Made by a program: the position numbers and the translations under genes. This document shows positions 40,907 to 49,492 of a stretch of DNA of 55,169 bases, piece by piece. A model generated the notes under the pieces. The model had not been told where the DNA came from. It ran no database searches and saw nothing but the letters and a program-made list of their open reading frames with translations. How positions within the stretch are numbered: the stretch's first letter is position 1; each line of letters begins with the position of its first letter. The DNA comes from Sphingomonas albertensis (GTDB lineage Bacteria; Pseudomonadota; Alphaproteobacteria; Sphingomonadales; Sphingomonadaceae). The DNA is taken from the NCBI RefSeq assembly GCF_014358075.1, contig NZ_JACONT010000029.1:1-55169 (forward strand), written 5' to 3'.

Positions 40907-42319
40907 TCAGAGTTCGCGCAGCTTGATCGACCGGAACTCGACCCGGTCGCCGTGATCCTGAAGCAGGATCGGTCCTTGCTTGCCTTCGCCGAAACCCGGC
41001 ACGCCGGCATATTTGCTCTGTGCCACCAGCGCCCGGAACGCCGGGGAGCCGCGGTCATACTCGACCATCTTGAAGCCGTTCAGCCAATGCTCGACATGCG
41101 TGCCCCGGACGACGATCACCGCGCGGTTCCAGGAGCCCGGCGGATTGATCCGCTTGCCCGGGCTGTCGGGATCGGACAGGTTTTTCGCGGTGATCAGGTC
41201 ATACAGCGATCCGAGCGTCCGGTTGCCATCGCGTCCCATCTTGGCGTCGGGATGCCGCTCGTCGTCGAGCAACTGATATTCGAGCCCGATCGACTCGCCC
41301 TTTTTGAGCAGGCCCGCATCGACGAAATACTTGATCCCGCTATTGGCGCCGGGCGTCAGCTTGAAATCGATCGACAGTTCGAAATTGCGGTAGTCGCGGG
41401 TCGTCGCGATATCGCCGCCACCACCGCCACCCTCGACGCGCAACACACCGTCGGCCATCGACCAGCCCGTTGCCGGAAACTTCTGGCCTTTGACGCTACG
41501 CCAGCCGGCACCGGTCTTGCCGTCCCACAGCAGCTTCCAACCGGCGCGCTGCTCACCGGCGGACAAGCGATTGGTCAGCCACCCCTGCTCGGCAAGCGCC
41601 GTCGCAGGCATCGCGAACCGGGCCGGCGACTCCGTGATCATCCGCACGTTGCGGAACCGCACTTCAGGATGCCGTGCGGCCTCGGCATCGGGGATCGCAT
41701 GGACCTGGAAGGCGATGAAGCCGCGTGCATCGACGTCGTCGACCACATCGGCGGCAGGCACGCCGTTGATCCACGTCCGCAGCCGCGTGCCGATCGCCTC
41801 GACACGGTAGTGGTTCCAGTCGCCCGAGCGGAAAGTCTGGCGTGCCGCCTCGTTACGACCCAGCGTATAGAGCCATTGCCGGCGCTGCTCGTCGTACAGC
41901 CCGGCACTCCAGCGGCGCGACGACGGGTCGATCTCGGCCTGATACCCATGCACCACGCCGTCACGATAATCCGGTCGGCTCTGACCGCGGATCATCATGC
42001 CCGAGTTGAGCGCCGGATCGGTCTTCGCATCGAATTCGATGATGAAGTCGCCATACTGCGCCTCGGATACGAGCCAGCTGTTGGTCTTGCCCGGCTCGGC
42101 GCGCCCGATCAGCTCGCCATTCTCGAAAGCATAGCTCGCCTTGCCGCCCGTCGCACGCCAGCCGGCCAACCCCTCGCGCGGGGTCACATCGCGCCACGGC
42201 GCCTTTGCCTGGTTAGCGGAGGATTGCTGCGTCGGTGCAGCTTGGGCCCCGGCATCGACTGATGCCTGCGCCATCAACGGCACGGCCGCCAAGGCCAGAA
42301 TTGCGAGCGCTCGAGCCAT
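40907..42319 (-). CDS. Tandem DUF1080 (3-keto-disaccharide hydrolase family) protein
   Basis: A 470-residue exported protein with two DUF1080 domains (concanavalin-like sandwiches; Pfam names the family 3-keto-disaccharide hydrolase). Signal peptide residues 1-~20 (LAILALAAVPLMAQA). The first domain spans about 38-220 (GLAGWRATGGKASYAFENGE, then NSGMMIRGQ), the second about 245-468 (DGKTGAGWRSVKG, ELSIDFKLTPGANSGIKYF). GGGGAGG precedes ATG 42319. It is the first gene of the six-gene operon. Relatives hydrolyse sugars whose C3 hydroxyl has been oxidised, so it should work with the Gfo/Idh/MocA enzymes. Whether both domains are active is unknown. Confidence 0.9.
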   Translation of the reverse strand: MARALAILALAAVPLMAQASVDAGAQAAPTQQSSANQAKAPWRDVTPREGLAGWRATGGKASYAFENGELIGRAEPGKTNSWLVSEAQYGDFIIEFDAKTDPALNSGMMIRGQSRPDYRDGVVHGYQAEIDPSSRRWSAGLYDEQRRQWLYTLGRNEAARQTFRSGDWNHYRVEAIGTRLRTWINGVPAADVVDDVDARGFIAFQVHAIPDAEAARHPEVRFRNVRMITESPARFAMPATALAEQGWLTNRLSAGEQRAGWKLLWDGKTGAGWRSVKGQKFPATGWSMADGVLRVEGGGGGGDIATTRDYRNFELSIDFKLTPGANSGIKYFVDAGLLKKGESIGLEYQLLDDERHPDAKMGRDGNRTLGSLYDLITAKNLSDPDSPGKRINPPGSWNRAVIVVRGTHVEHWLNGFKMVEYDRGSPAFRALVAQSKYAGVPGFGEGKQGPILLQDHGDRVEFRSIKLREL

Positions 42320-42447
42320 TCGCCTCCCCTTTTCTCTTTTCTGCGAGCGCGGGTTGGGCAACCCTCTCCGGACAGGTCCGGTCGTCTCGCATCATGTACC
42401 GCCGACATGTCGCTGTCGTACGGCCTCTCCTGAACCACGTCTTAAAT

Positions 42448-42462
42448 TGTGGTCGGGCCACA
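42448..42462. promoter_or_regulatory. Candidate GntR (FCD) operator between DUF1080 operon and GntR gene
   Basis: TGTGG (42448-42452) and CCACA (42458-42462) form an inverted repeat around TCGGG. Its core TGGTCGGGCCA matches, at 10 of 11 positions, the reverse complement of a site before uxuA. The region 42320-42602 separates two divergent transcription units and holds no gene. Confidence 0.45.
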
Positions 42463-42602
42463 TGCAACATGATTGTAAGGCATTTTTATCGGACCGCAGC
42501 GCGGTTTTCGGCTGCACTCGGCTCGCCGATGCTTTACGCAACGCGGTGTAGACGCGGCGTCGACGCTCGGCCGAGCCGCGCGCGCATTCGATGAGGACTG
42601 TA

Positions 42603-43349
42603 ATGCAAGGCACTGAAGGCGGCGGCAAACTCTATCGCAAGATCGTGCAGGCGATCATCTCTGATATCGCCGACGGCGTGTATCAGGTCGGCGCGCGCCT
42701 GCCTGCCGAACGCGACCTGACCGAGCGGTTCCAGGTCAGCCGCCCGACCATCCGGGAGGCGATGATCGCACTCGAGATGAAGGGCATGGTCGAGGCCCGC
42801 AAGGGATCGGGCGTGTTCGTGCTCGCCTCCTCTTCGAACGACTCGGAAAAAGAGCTCGACATCGGCGCGTTCGAAATCACCGAGGCCCGCCGCATGCTCG
42901 AAGGCGAGGTCGCCGCCGTCGCCGCGACCGAGATAACCGAACAGCAGCTGGTCGAATTGCGCAGCCTTTTGGCGCAGATGGATCAGGACGATACGCTGGT
43001 GGCGGAGGACGCGGACCGTCGCTTTCACATCGCGATCGCAGAGGCCACGGGTAACGCCGTCATCATCTCCGCCGTCACCGACTTCTGGGACATGCGGTTT
43101 CGCTCGCCGCTTGCCCGCGAAGTGCTGGCGAAGGCAGGCAGCCTCGGCACCGAGAACCGCATGGCAGAACATGGCCGGATCCTGAGTGCGCTGGAGGCGC
43201 GATCGCCGATCGACGCACGCAATGCGATGCGCGATCATCTTGCACGGGTGATCGACCACTTGCTCGACGTCACCGAGACCGAGGCCGTCGAGCGCGCGCG
43301 CGCTGCCACCGACCAACGGCGCCGCGCCCTGGCCCGACGTTCGGTCTGA
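42603..43349 (+). CDS. GntR-family regulator with FCD domain (UxuR-like)
   Basis: A 248-residue regulator of the FadR/FCD branch of GntR, the group containing the hexuronate regulators UxuR and ExuR. The winged helix lies at about residues 10-73 (GARLPAERDLTERFQVSRP, TIREAMIALEMKGMVEARKG). The FCD ligand domain spans about 90-235, with likely metal-binding Asp and His in DRRFHIAIAEATGN and later HGRIL and RDHLARV. AGGA lies five bases before ATG 42603; an ATG at 42591 is the alternative. It sits between the DUF1080 operon and the TonB receptor/uxu genes, so it probably responds to a uronate pathway intermediate. Confidence 0.88.
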   Translation: MQGTEGGGKLYRKIVQAIISDIADGVYQVGARLPAERDLTERFQVSRPTIREAMIALEMKGMVEARKGSGVFVLASSSNDSEKELDIGAFEITEARRMLEGEVAAVAATEITEQQLVELRSLLAQMDQDDTLVAEDADRRFHIAIAEATGNAVIISAVTDFWDMRFRSPLAREVLAKAGSLGTENRMAEHGRILSALEARSPIDARNAMRDHLARVIDHLLDVTETEAVERARAATDQRRRALARRSV

Positions 43350-43433
43350 TCTGACGATCGGTCGCGTCCGCAGCGGACCCTGCGTCTACGTTCTCCGTGA
43401 GCTTCGGCGCGGCAGGATCGAAGTCGGATCGAA

Positions 43434-43458
43434 TTGGTCGAACAATCTCCCTGACCAA
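43434..43458. promoter_or_regulatory. Candidate GntR (FCD) operator before the large TonB receptor
   Basis: TTGGTC (43434-43439) and GACCAA (43453-43458) form a perfect inverted repeat with a 13-base centre. The half sites resemble the TTGGT halves of E. coli UxuR sites. They lie about 125 bases before the receptor start in the AT-richer promoter segment. Confidence 0.4.
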
Positions 43459-43584
43459 ATGATTCAGTATTGTCATATCTAAATTGGACTGATACCTGAC
43501 GAACTACGTCGACCATGGAAAACCATGGCGGCAAAATGTCGGGCAGCGTCAACTCAGCGCGCTCGGCCTATCGGGAGAGGGTCT

Positions 43585-46500
43585 TTGAGCCGTAAGAGCT
43601 TCGATAAGCGCAAACTGCTTATCTCGACGAGCATCGTCAGCCTATTTATCGCCGCGCCTGCCACGGCCCAGCAGACTGCGGGCAGCCAGGTGCCACAGCC
43701 TGCGGACAGTCAGACGAGCCCGCCAGATCCCGCTACCTCACCCCAGGTCGCACCGGAGGCCGAGAACGCAGATATCGTCGTGACCGGGTTTCGTGCGGCG
43801 TTGAACAACGCCCTGAACCAGAAGCGTAACGAGACCGCCGCGATCGACAGCATCGTCGCGGAGGATATCGGCAAGTTCCCGGATTCCAACCTCGCTGAAT
43901 CGATGCAGCGCATTCCCGGCGTCGCGCTATCGCGCGGTGACGGCGGTGAAGGCCGCAACATCTCGGTCCGCGGTCTCGGCTCGCAGTTCACACGCGTCCG
44001 CATCAACGGCATGGAAGGCGTGTCGCAGGTCAGCGGCAGCGACATTCGCGGTGGCGTCGCGACAGGTCGTTCCTTCGACTTCGTGACCTTCCCGACCGAA
44101 ATCTTCTCCGCGCTCTCGGTCCGCAAGACACTGTCGGCGGATGTCGAGGAAGGCTCGCTGGGCGCGACGGTCGATCTTCGCGCACCCAAGCCGTTCGACC
44201 AGAAAAAGGATTTCGTCCTCACCGGTACCGCGCGCGGCATCTATAACGACATCAGCAAAAAGGCCGATCCGCGGCTGTCCGCGCTCGTCTCCAAGAAGTT
44301 CGGCGATACGTTCGGCATCCTGGGCAGCGTCGCCTATTCCAAGCGCCATATCGACGAATATGCCTATTCGGCAGTCGATGTCGTGCCGACCACGGTTTAC
44401 GGTCAGGCCCAGCCCGCGGGCACCGCGAACGCCGGCGTCATCTTCCCGTTCTGCACGCCCGTCGGCTACACCTATAACGGCGCCGCGACGAACAGCCCGG
44501 TCGGAGGCTATACCCAGCCCAACGGCACGGCGATCGGCGCCGACGCCAACAATTGCAGCACCGGCAATCCGCGCACCGGCACCGCGGCGGCCTATGACTA
44601 TATCATGAGCCGTACCGGGGTGAACGGTCGTCCGGGCGGCGGTGTCTTCCTCCCGCGCTTGCCCCGCCCGGTGAAGAGCAGCCAAGACCAGGAACGTCTC
44701 GCCGGCACGCTGACGCTGCAATGGAAGCCCAGCGCCAACACCGACATCTCGCTCGACGGCCTGTATTCGCGGTTCAAGGTCGATCGGCTCGACACGTATT
44801 TCGATGCACGGTCGTTCGGTCGCGCGATCTCCAACAATGGCCAGCCGCTGACGTCGGTCCGCGAGATCGAGGTCGACGACAACGGGTCGCTGGTTCACGG
44901 CCTGTTCGACGGCGTCGACTTGCGGTCGGAGATGCAGCAGGAGAAGTTCACGTCGACCTATCGCCAGGTCAATCTGAACTTCGACCACCGCTTCTCGGAT
45001 ACCGTTCGGGTCTATGGCCTGGCCGGCGTCAACCAGTCGCGGCTCGACGTCGACCGCCTGCAAGTCGCGATCGATTCGAACGACACGCGCGATTTCTCGA
45101 TCGATTTTCGCGACAATCCCGACATTCCGAAGATCGGCTACGGGATCGACACGACCAATCCCGCTCTGTTCCAATACGGCCCACCGCTCGCGAACGGCGA
45201 CCAGCGCGGACAATTGTCGAACTTCATCCGCCGTAACACGATCACCAGCAAGACATTCGAACTCAACGGCGAGTGGGAGGCGGCGCCCGACTTCACGCTT
45301 CAGGTCGGCGGCCAGTATCGCACCAACAAATATACCGCGCGCGAGCGGCAGCTTGCCACCAATACGCCGCTCGATCTGCCGGCGGGCGTCACGCTCGCAA
45401 GTTTGACCACCGTGACGAAGGGCGTCGGCAGCAATCTCGACGGGTTGCTGCAGGATTTCGTCTCGATCGATCCGGAGAAGTTCCGCGATGCGGTCGGCCT
45501 CGACAATTATGTCTATTGCAGCCTCGAATGCGCAAAGGGCACGTTTGGCGGTGTCTACGAGAAATACGGCTCGGGCTACGCCATGGTGAAGTTCAACACT
45601 GCCAACTCCCTGCCCTTCGCGCTGCGCGGCGATGCCGGCGTCCGCTACGTCCATACCAGCCTGGACACCTATGGTCCGATCACCTCGGCGGCGCCCGCCG
45701 GGTCGCTCTATCCGTCGCGTTTCGTGATATCGGAGGTCAGCCGCAGCTATGACGACTGGCTGCCGTCGGCGAACCTCGCGCTGGACATCACGCCGGATCT
45801 GATCGCACGCGCGTCGGTGGCGCGTGTCATGTCGCGACCGGCGTACGGCCAGCTGATCCCCGCGGGCTCCGCGAACCTCGTGATCCAGACCGCATCCTTC
45901 AGCAATCCGTTCCTCGAACCGATCCGCGCCAATACGTTCGACGCGGCGCTCGAATGGTATTTCGCCAAGGGCTCGCTGATCTCGGTCGCGTATTTCTACA
46001 AGAATATCGAAAGCTATATCCAGACGACCAGCCAGGCGGTCGCGTTCCAGGACATCGGCCTGCCGCTGACCCTGCTCAACGGTACGCAGCTGCGCCCGAC
46101 CGATGTGTTCACGGTCCAGCGCAGCAACAACACCGAGGGCGGGCCGTTGCGCGGGTTCGAGGTAAACGTCCAGCTGCCCTTCACCTTCCTGCCCGGCGTG
46201 CTGCGCAATTTCGGCGCGCTCGGCAACTTCACGCGGGTTCGTTCGAACATCAATTACGTCATATCGCCGACGCTTTCCCGGACGGCGCCGCTGGTCGGGC
46301 TGTCACCGGAAACCGCAAGCGGGACGCTCTATTACGAAGACGACAAGTTCAGCATCCGCTCGACGGTCAACTACCGCTCGGCGTTCCTGACGGCGGTTCC
46401 CAGCGGCTCGGTCGATGCGGATTCGACGTCGAACGCGAGTTCGATCTTCGTCGACGCATCGGCCTCGTACAATTTGAACGAACATATCAAGCTGATCGCC

Positions 46501-46620
46501 GAGGTCTCCAACATCACAAACGAGACCAACCGCCTGACCGTCGACACGACACGCCAGGACCCCCTCTACACCTCCTATTTCGGCCGCACCTATGCCTTGG
46601 CGGTCAATTTCCAGTTCTGA
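43585..46620 (+). CDS. TonB-dependent receptor, Xanthomonas/Caulobacter type
   Basis: A 1011-residue outer-membrane receptor of the TonB-Xanth-Caul group that serves plant polysaccharide and oligosaccharide uptake. Signal peptide about residues 8-28 (KLLISTSIVSLFIAAPATA). TonB box NADIVVTGFRAAL, then the group signature IDSIVAEDIGKFPDSNLAES and MQRIPGVALSRGDGGEGRN in the plug. The barrel ends in AVNFQF. The start chosen is TTG 43585, right after GGGAGAGGG and at the head of the signal peptide; an in-frame ATG at 43525 would add 20 residues of no signal character. Two hairpins, the second a terminator, follow its stop. Confidence 0.9.
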   Translation: MSRKSFDKRKLLISTSIVSLFIAAPATAQQTAGSQVPQPADSQTSPPDPATSPQVAPEAENADIVVTGFRAALNNALNQKRNETAAIDSIVAEDIGKFPDSNLAESMQRIPGVALSRGDGGEGRNISVRGLGSQFTRVRINGMEGVSQVSGSDIRGGVATGRSFDFVTFPTEIFSALSVRKTLSADVEEGSLGATVDLRAPKPFDQKKDFVLTGTARGIYNDISKKADPRLSALVSKKFGDTFGILGSVAYSKRHIDEYAYSAVDVVPTTVYGQAQPAGTANAGVIFPFCTPVGYTYNGAATNSPVGGYTQPNGTAIGADANNCSTGNPRTGTAAAYDYIMSRTGVNGRPGGGVFLPRLPRPVKSSQDQERLAGTLTLQWKPSANTDISLDGLYSRFKVDRLDTYFDARSFGRAISNNGQPLTSVREIEVDDNGSLVHGLFDGVDLRSEMQQEKFTSTYRQVNLNFDHRFSDTVRVYGLAGVNQSRLDVDRLQVAIDSNDTRDFSIDFRDNPDIPKIGYGIDTTNPALFQYGPPLANGDQRGQLSNFIRRNTITSKTFELNGEWEAAPDFTLQVGGQYRTNKYTARERQLATNTPLDLPAGVTLASLTTVTKGVGSNLDGLLQDFVSIDPEKFRDAVGLDNYVYCSLECAKGTFGGVYEKYGSGYAMVKFNTANSLPFALRGDAGVRYVHTSLDTYGPITSAAPAGSLYPSRFVISEVSRSYDDWLPSANLALDITPDLIARASVARVMSRPAYGQLIPAGSANLVIQTASFSNPFLEPIRANTFDAALEWYFAKGSLISVAYFYKNIESYIQTTSQAVAFQDIGLPLTLLNGTQLRPTDVFTVQRSNNTEGGPLRGFEVNVQLPFTFLPGVLRNFGALGNFTRVRSNINYVISPTLSRTAPLVGLSPETASGTLYYEDDKFSIRSTVNYRSAFLTAVPSGSVDADSTSNASSIFVDASASYNLNEHIKLIAEVSNITNETNRLTVDTTRQDPLYTSYFGRTYALAVNFQF

Positions 46621-46637
46621 ATTCTTCCTTCCCCCCA

Positions 46638-46669
46638 TCGACATCGGCGCTCCCCATTGCCGATGTCGA
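46638..46669 (+). terminator. First of two tandem hairpins after the TonB receptor gene
   Basis: TCGACATCGGC (46638-46648) pairs perfectly with GCCGATGTCGA (46659-46669), an 11-base stem with a ten-base loop, 18 bases after the stop codon. No T-run follows directly. Confidence 0.6.
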
Positions 46670-46678
46670 CCAACCTAA

Positions 46679-46716
46679 GGGTGCGCCGCAAATTATCCCC
46701 GGCGCACCCATTTTTC
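46679..46716 (+). terminator. Rho-independent terminator after the TonB receptor gene
   Basis: GGGTGCGCCG (46679-46688) pairs perfectly with CGGCGCACCC (46700-46709) around 11 bases, followed by ATTTTT. Together with the preceding hairpin this should separate the highly expressed receptor from the uxu operon. Confidence 0.85.
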
Positions 46717-46805
46717 TGTCCGAGCTAGACCCGGCGGAGGTATGCGAACCCGGAGAAGTCATCGTGAAACGCTCGCCTTCACTAGTCGACCTCCGCTCTA
46801 CAAAA

Positions 46806-46816
46806 TGGCCTGACCA
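46806..46816. promoter_or_regulatory. Candidate GntR (FCD) operator before uxuA
   Basis: TGGCCTGACCA, an inverted TGG-N5-CCA, lies 95 bases before the uxuA start in an AT-rich stretch after the terminator. Its reverse complement TGGTCAGGCCA matches the core of the site at 42448-42462 at 10 of 11 positions. Confidence 0.45.
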
Positions 46817-46910
46817 CTTTATTCCATCTGGCCTATTAGATTTGTAATCGCTAAACAGGCATGAACTGCAGCGAGGCCAGAAGGTCCGCGCAATCGAGGG
46901 AGGAAGCTGG

Positions 46911-48083
46911 GTGCCAATGATCGAGACGATGCGCTGGTTCGGCCCCTCCGATCCGGTAACGTTGCGCGATATTCGCCAGGCCGGCGCGACCGGCATTGTG
47001 ACCGCGCTGCACGAGATCGCAAATGGCGCCGTCTGGCCACAGGACGCGATAGCGACACGCCGAGCCGAAATCGAAGCGGCCGGGCTCGTCTGGTCGGTGG
47101 TCGAAAGCCTGCCGGTGCACGAAGCGATCAAGACATGCGGCGCCGACCGGGACGTGCTGATCGACAATTACCGGCAGAGCCTGATCAACCTGGCCGCGTG
47201 CGGAATCCGCACGGTCACCTATAACTTCATGCCGGTTATCGACTGGACGCGCACCGACCTGGCCTGGACGATGCCCGACGGCGCGCGTGCGCTTCGCTTC
47301 GAACTGGAGGCCGCCGCGGTCTTCGATATCCACATTCTGCGGCGTGCGGGGGCCGAGCGCGATTACTCCCCAGCGCTTGTCGAAAGCGCCGCGCGCCGGT
47401 TCGCAGCCATGGATACAGACTCGCGCCGCCTGCTCGAGAAGACCATCATCGCAGGACTGCCCGGCAGCGAAGAGACCTTTACCGCCGATCGGTTCCGGGA
47501 TGCCCTGGCCCAGTATGACGCGATTGATGCTGAGGGACTTCGCGCCAATCACATCGCGTTCCTGGAGGCGGTCTGCCCGCTGGCCGACGAACTCGACATG
47601 CGGCTGGTGGTGCATCCCGACGACCCGCCCTTCGCCTTGTTCGGCCTGCCCCGCGTGGTCAGTACCGAGGCCGATGTCACGACGCTTTTCGCGCGGGTGC
47701 CCAACCGCTCTAACGGTCTGTGTTTCTGCGCCGGCTCGTTCGGCGCCCGTGCGGACAACGACCTTCCCGGCATGATCGAGCGGCTGGGCGACCGGATCGG
47801 CTTTCTCCACCTGAGATCGGTCCAGCGCGAGCCCGATGGTGCCTTCCACGAGGCCGCGCATCTCGCCGGTGATGCGGATATGGTTGCGCTGGTCGCCGCG
47901 ATTCATGCCTTGCAGACACGCGAGGGTCGTTCGATCCCGATGCGCCCCGATCATGGCCACCAGATGCTGGACGATCTCTCGAAACACACGCTGCCCGGCT
48001 ATTCGCTGCTCGGGCGGATGCGCGGTCTTGCCGAACTGCGCGGTCTCGAGCGCGGGATCGCACATATGGCCGCGCACGCTTGA
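46911..48083 (+). CDS. uxuA: Mannonate dehydratase
   Basis: A 390-residue enzyme dehydrating D-mannonate to 2-keto-3-deoxy-D-gluconate. The N-terminus MRWFGPSDPVTLRDIRQAG and GIVTALHEIANG are characteristic of UxuA. Also conserved are VTYNFMPVIDWTRTDL, RLVVHPDDPPFALFGLPR (metal ligands His, Asp), CFCAGSFGARADND, FLHLRSV and MRPDHGHQMLDD. GAGGGAGGAAG precedes the GTG at 46911; ATG 46917 is equally acceptable. The stop overlaps the uxaC start. Confidence 0.95.
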   Translation: MPMIETMRWFGPSDPVTLRDIRQAGATGIVTALHEIANGAVWPQDAIATRRAEIEAAGLVWSVVESLPVHEAIKTCGADRDVLIDNYRQSLINLAACGIRTVTYNFMPVIDWTRTDLAWTMPDGARALRFELEAAAVFDIHILRRAGAERDYSPALVESAARRFAAMDTDSRRLLEKTIIAGLPGSEETFTADRFRDALAQYDAIDAEGLRANHIAFLEAVCPLADELDMRLVVHPDDPPFALFGLPRVVSTEADVTTLFARVPNRSNGLCFCAGSFGARADNDLPGMIERLGDRIGFLHLRSVQREPDGAFHEAAHLAGDADMVALVAAIHALQTREGRSIPMRPDHGHQMLDDLSKHTLPGYSLLGRMRGLAELRGLERGIAHMAAHA

Positions 48084-49492
48084 GCCGCCCGCTTCGCCTC
48101 TCGCCCGACCGATTGTTCTCCAGCGATCCGGACCAGCGGTCGATCGCGCGCGCGCTGTATGCCGAGATCGCCACGCTGCCGATCGTCTCGCCGCATGGCC
48201 ATACCGATCCGCGCTGGTTCGCGACCAACGAACCATGGCGCGACGCGACCAGCCTGTTGCTGGCGCCCGACCATTATCTGTTCCGGATGCTCTACAGCCA
48301 GGGCATCGCGCTCGATCGGCTCGGGGTACCGTCACGGCAGGGTGTACCCGACACCGACCCGCGCGAGGCTTGGCGCACGCTCGCCAGTCATTACCATCTG
48401 TTCCGCGGCACGCCCTCACAGGCGTGGCTGGATTACGTCTTCGCCGAGGTGCTTGGGTTCGAGGTGGCGCTGGATGCCTCGACGAGCGACCTGTATTTCG
48501 ACGGCATTGCCGAACGACTTGCGACCGACGCGTTTTGCCCGCGTGCGCTGTTCGAGCGGTTCGGGATCGAATTCCTCGCGACCACCGAGGGCGCAGACGA
48601 TCCGCTCGACGCACACCGTGCGATCCGCGACTCCGGCTGGACGGGCCGCGTCGTGACGACCTACCGTCCCGACGGCGTCATCGACGTCGAGCACGAAGCG
48701 TTCCGGCCGACGATGGAGCGGTTCGCCGCGTTGACCGGCGAGGATGTCTGGACCTGGCCCGGCTATCTCGCCGCACACCGCAAGCGCCGCGCTGACTTTA
48801 GTGCCGCAGGGGCGACCGCGACCGATCACGGCCACCCGACCGCACAGACCGCGAACCTCGATCCGGGCGCCGCTGCGGCGTTGTTCGCCCGCGTCGTCGG
48901 TCCGGATCCGACGCCGGCCGATGCAGAACTGTTCCGCGCGCAGATGCTGACCGAGATGGCGCGCATGTCGATCGAGGACGGCATGGTCATGCAGATCCAT
49001 CCGGGCAGCGTCCGCAATCACAACGCACGCCTGTTCGCCAGCCACGGACGCGACCGCGGCGCCGACATCCCCGCGCGCGCCGATTTCGTGAACGGCCTGC
49101 GCCCGATGCTCGACGAGGTCGGCAACGATCCGAACCTGACCATCATCCTCTTCACGCTCGATGAATCGACCTATGCGCGCGAACTGGCGCCTCTCGCCGG
49201 CCATTATCCTTGCCTGCGTCTCGGCCCTGCGTGGTGGTTTCATGATTCCCCCGAAGGCATGCGTCGCTTCCGCGAGATGACGACCGAGACGGCAGGCTTC
49301 TACAATACGGTCGGGTTCAACGACGACACACGGGCCTTCCTGTCGATCCCTGCGCGCCACGACGTCGCGCGCCGCGTCGATTGCGCGTTTCTCGCGCGTC
49401 TCGTCGCCGAGCACCGGCTCGCGGATTGGGAGGCGGCCGACCTCGCGCACGAGCTGACCGTCGGACTTGCGCGCCGGGCCTACCGCCTGTGA
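48080..49492 (+). CDS. uxaC: Glucuronate isomerase
   Basis: A 470-residue uronate isomerase of the amidohydrolase fold converting D-glucuronate to D-fructuronate (and galacturonate to tagaturonate). The metal-site H-x-H is at residues 39-41 (SPHGHTDPRWF). Other landmarks are YVFAEVLGFEVALDAST, FGIEFLATTEGADDPL, VVTTYRPDGVIDVEH, MVMQIHPGSVRNHN and GPAWWFHDSPEGMRRFRE. It begins with TTG inside the uxuA stop (TTGA), indicating translational coupling. Confidence 0.95.
   Translation: MSRPLRLSPDRLFSSDPDQRSIARALYAEIATLPIVSPHGHTDPRWFATNEPWRDATSLLLAPDHYLFRMLYSQGIALDRLGVPSRQGVPDTDPREAWRTLASHYHLFRGTPSQAWLDYVFAEVLGFEVALDASTSDLYFDGIAERLATDAFCPRALFERFGIEFLATTEGADDPLDAHRAIRDSGWTGRVVTTYRPDGVIDVEHEAFRPTMERFAALTGEDVWTWPGYLAAHRKRRADFSAAGATATDHGHPTAQTANLDPGAAAALFARVVGPDPTPADAELFRAQMLTEMARMSIEDGMVMQIHPGSVRNHNARLFASHGRDRGADIPARADFVNGLRPMLDEVGNDPNLTIILFTLDESTYARELAPLAGHYPCLRLGPAWWFHDSPEGMRRFREMTTETAGFYNTVGFNDDTRAFLSIPARHDVARRVDCAFLARLVAEHRLADWEAADLAHELTVGLARRAYRL

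Noticed and set aside
37293..40955. Very long plus-strand open frame (1220 codons) opposite the Gfo/Idh/MocA genes
   Set aside because: It is antisense to three or four recognised overlapping genes, rich in Arg/His/Asp, and shows no motif; length alone reflects GC content.
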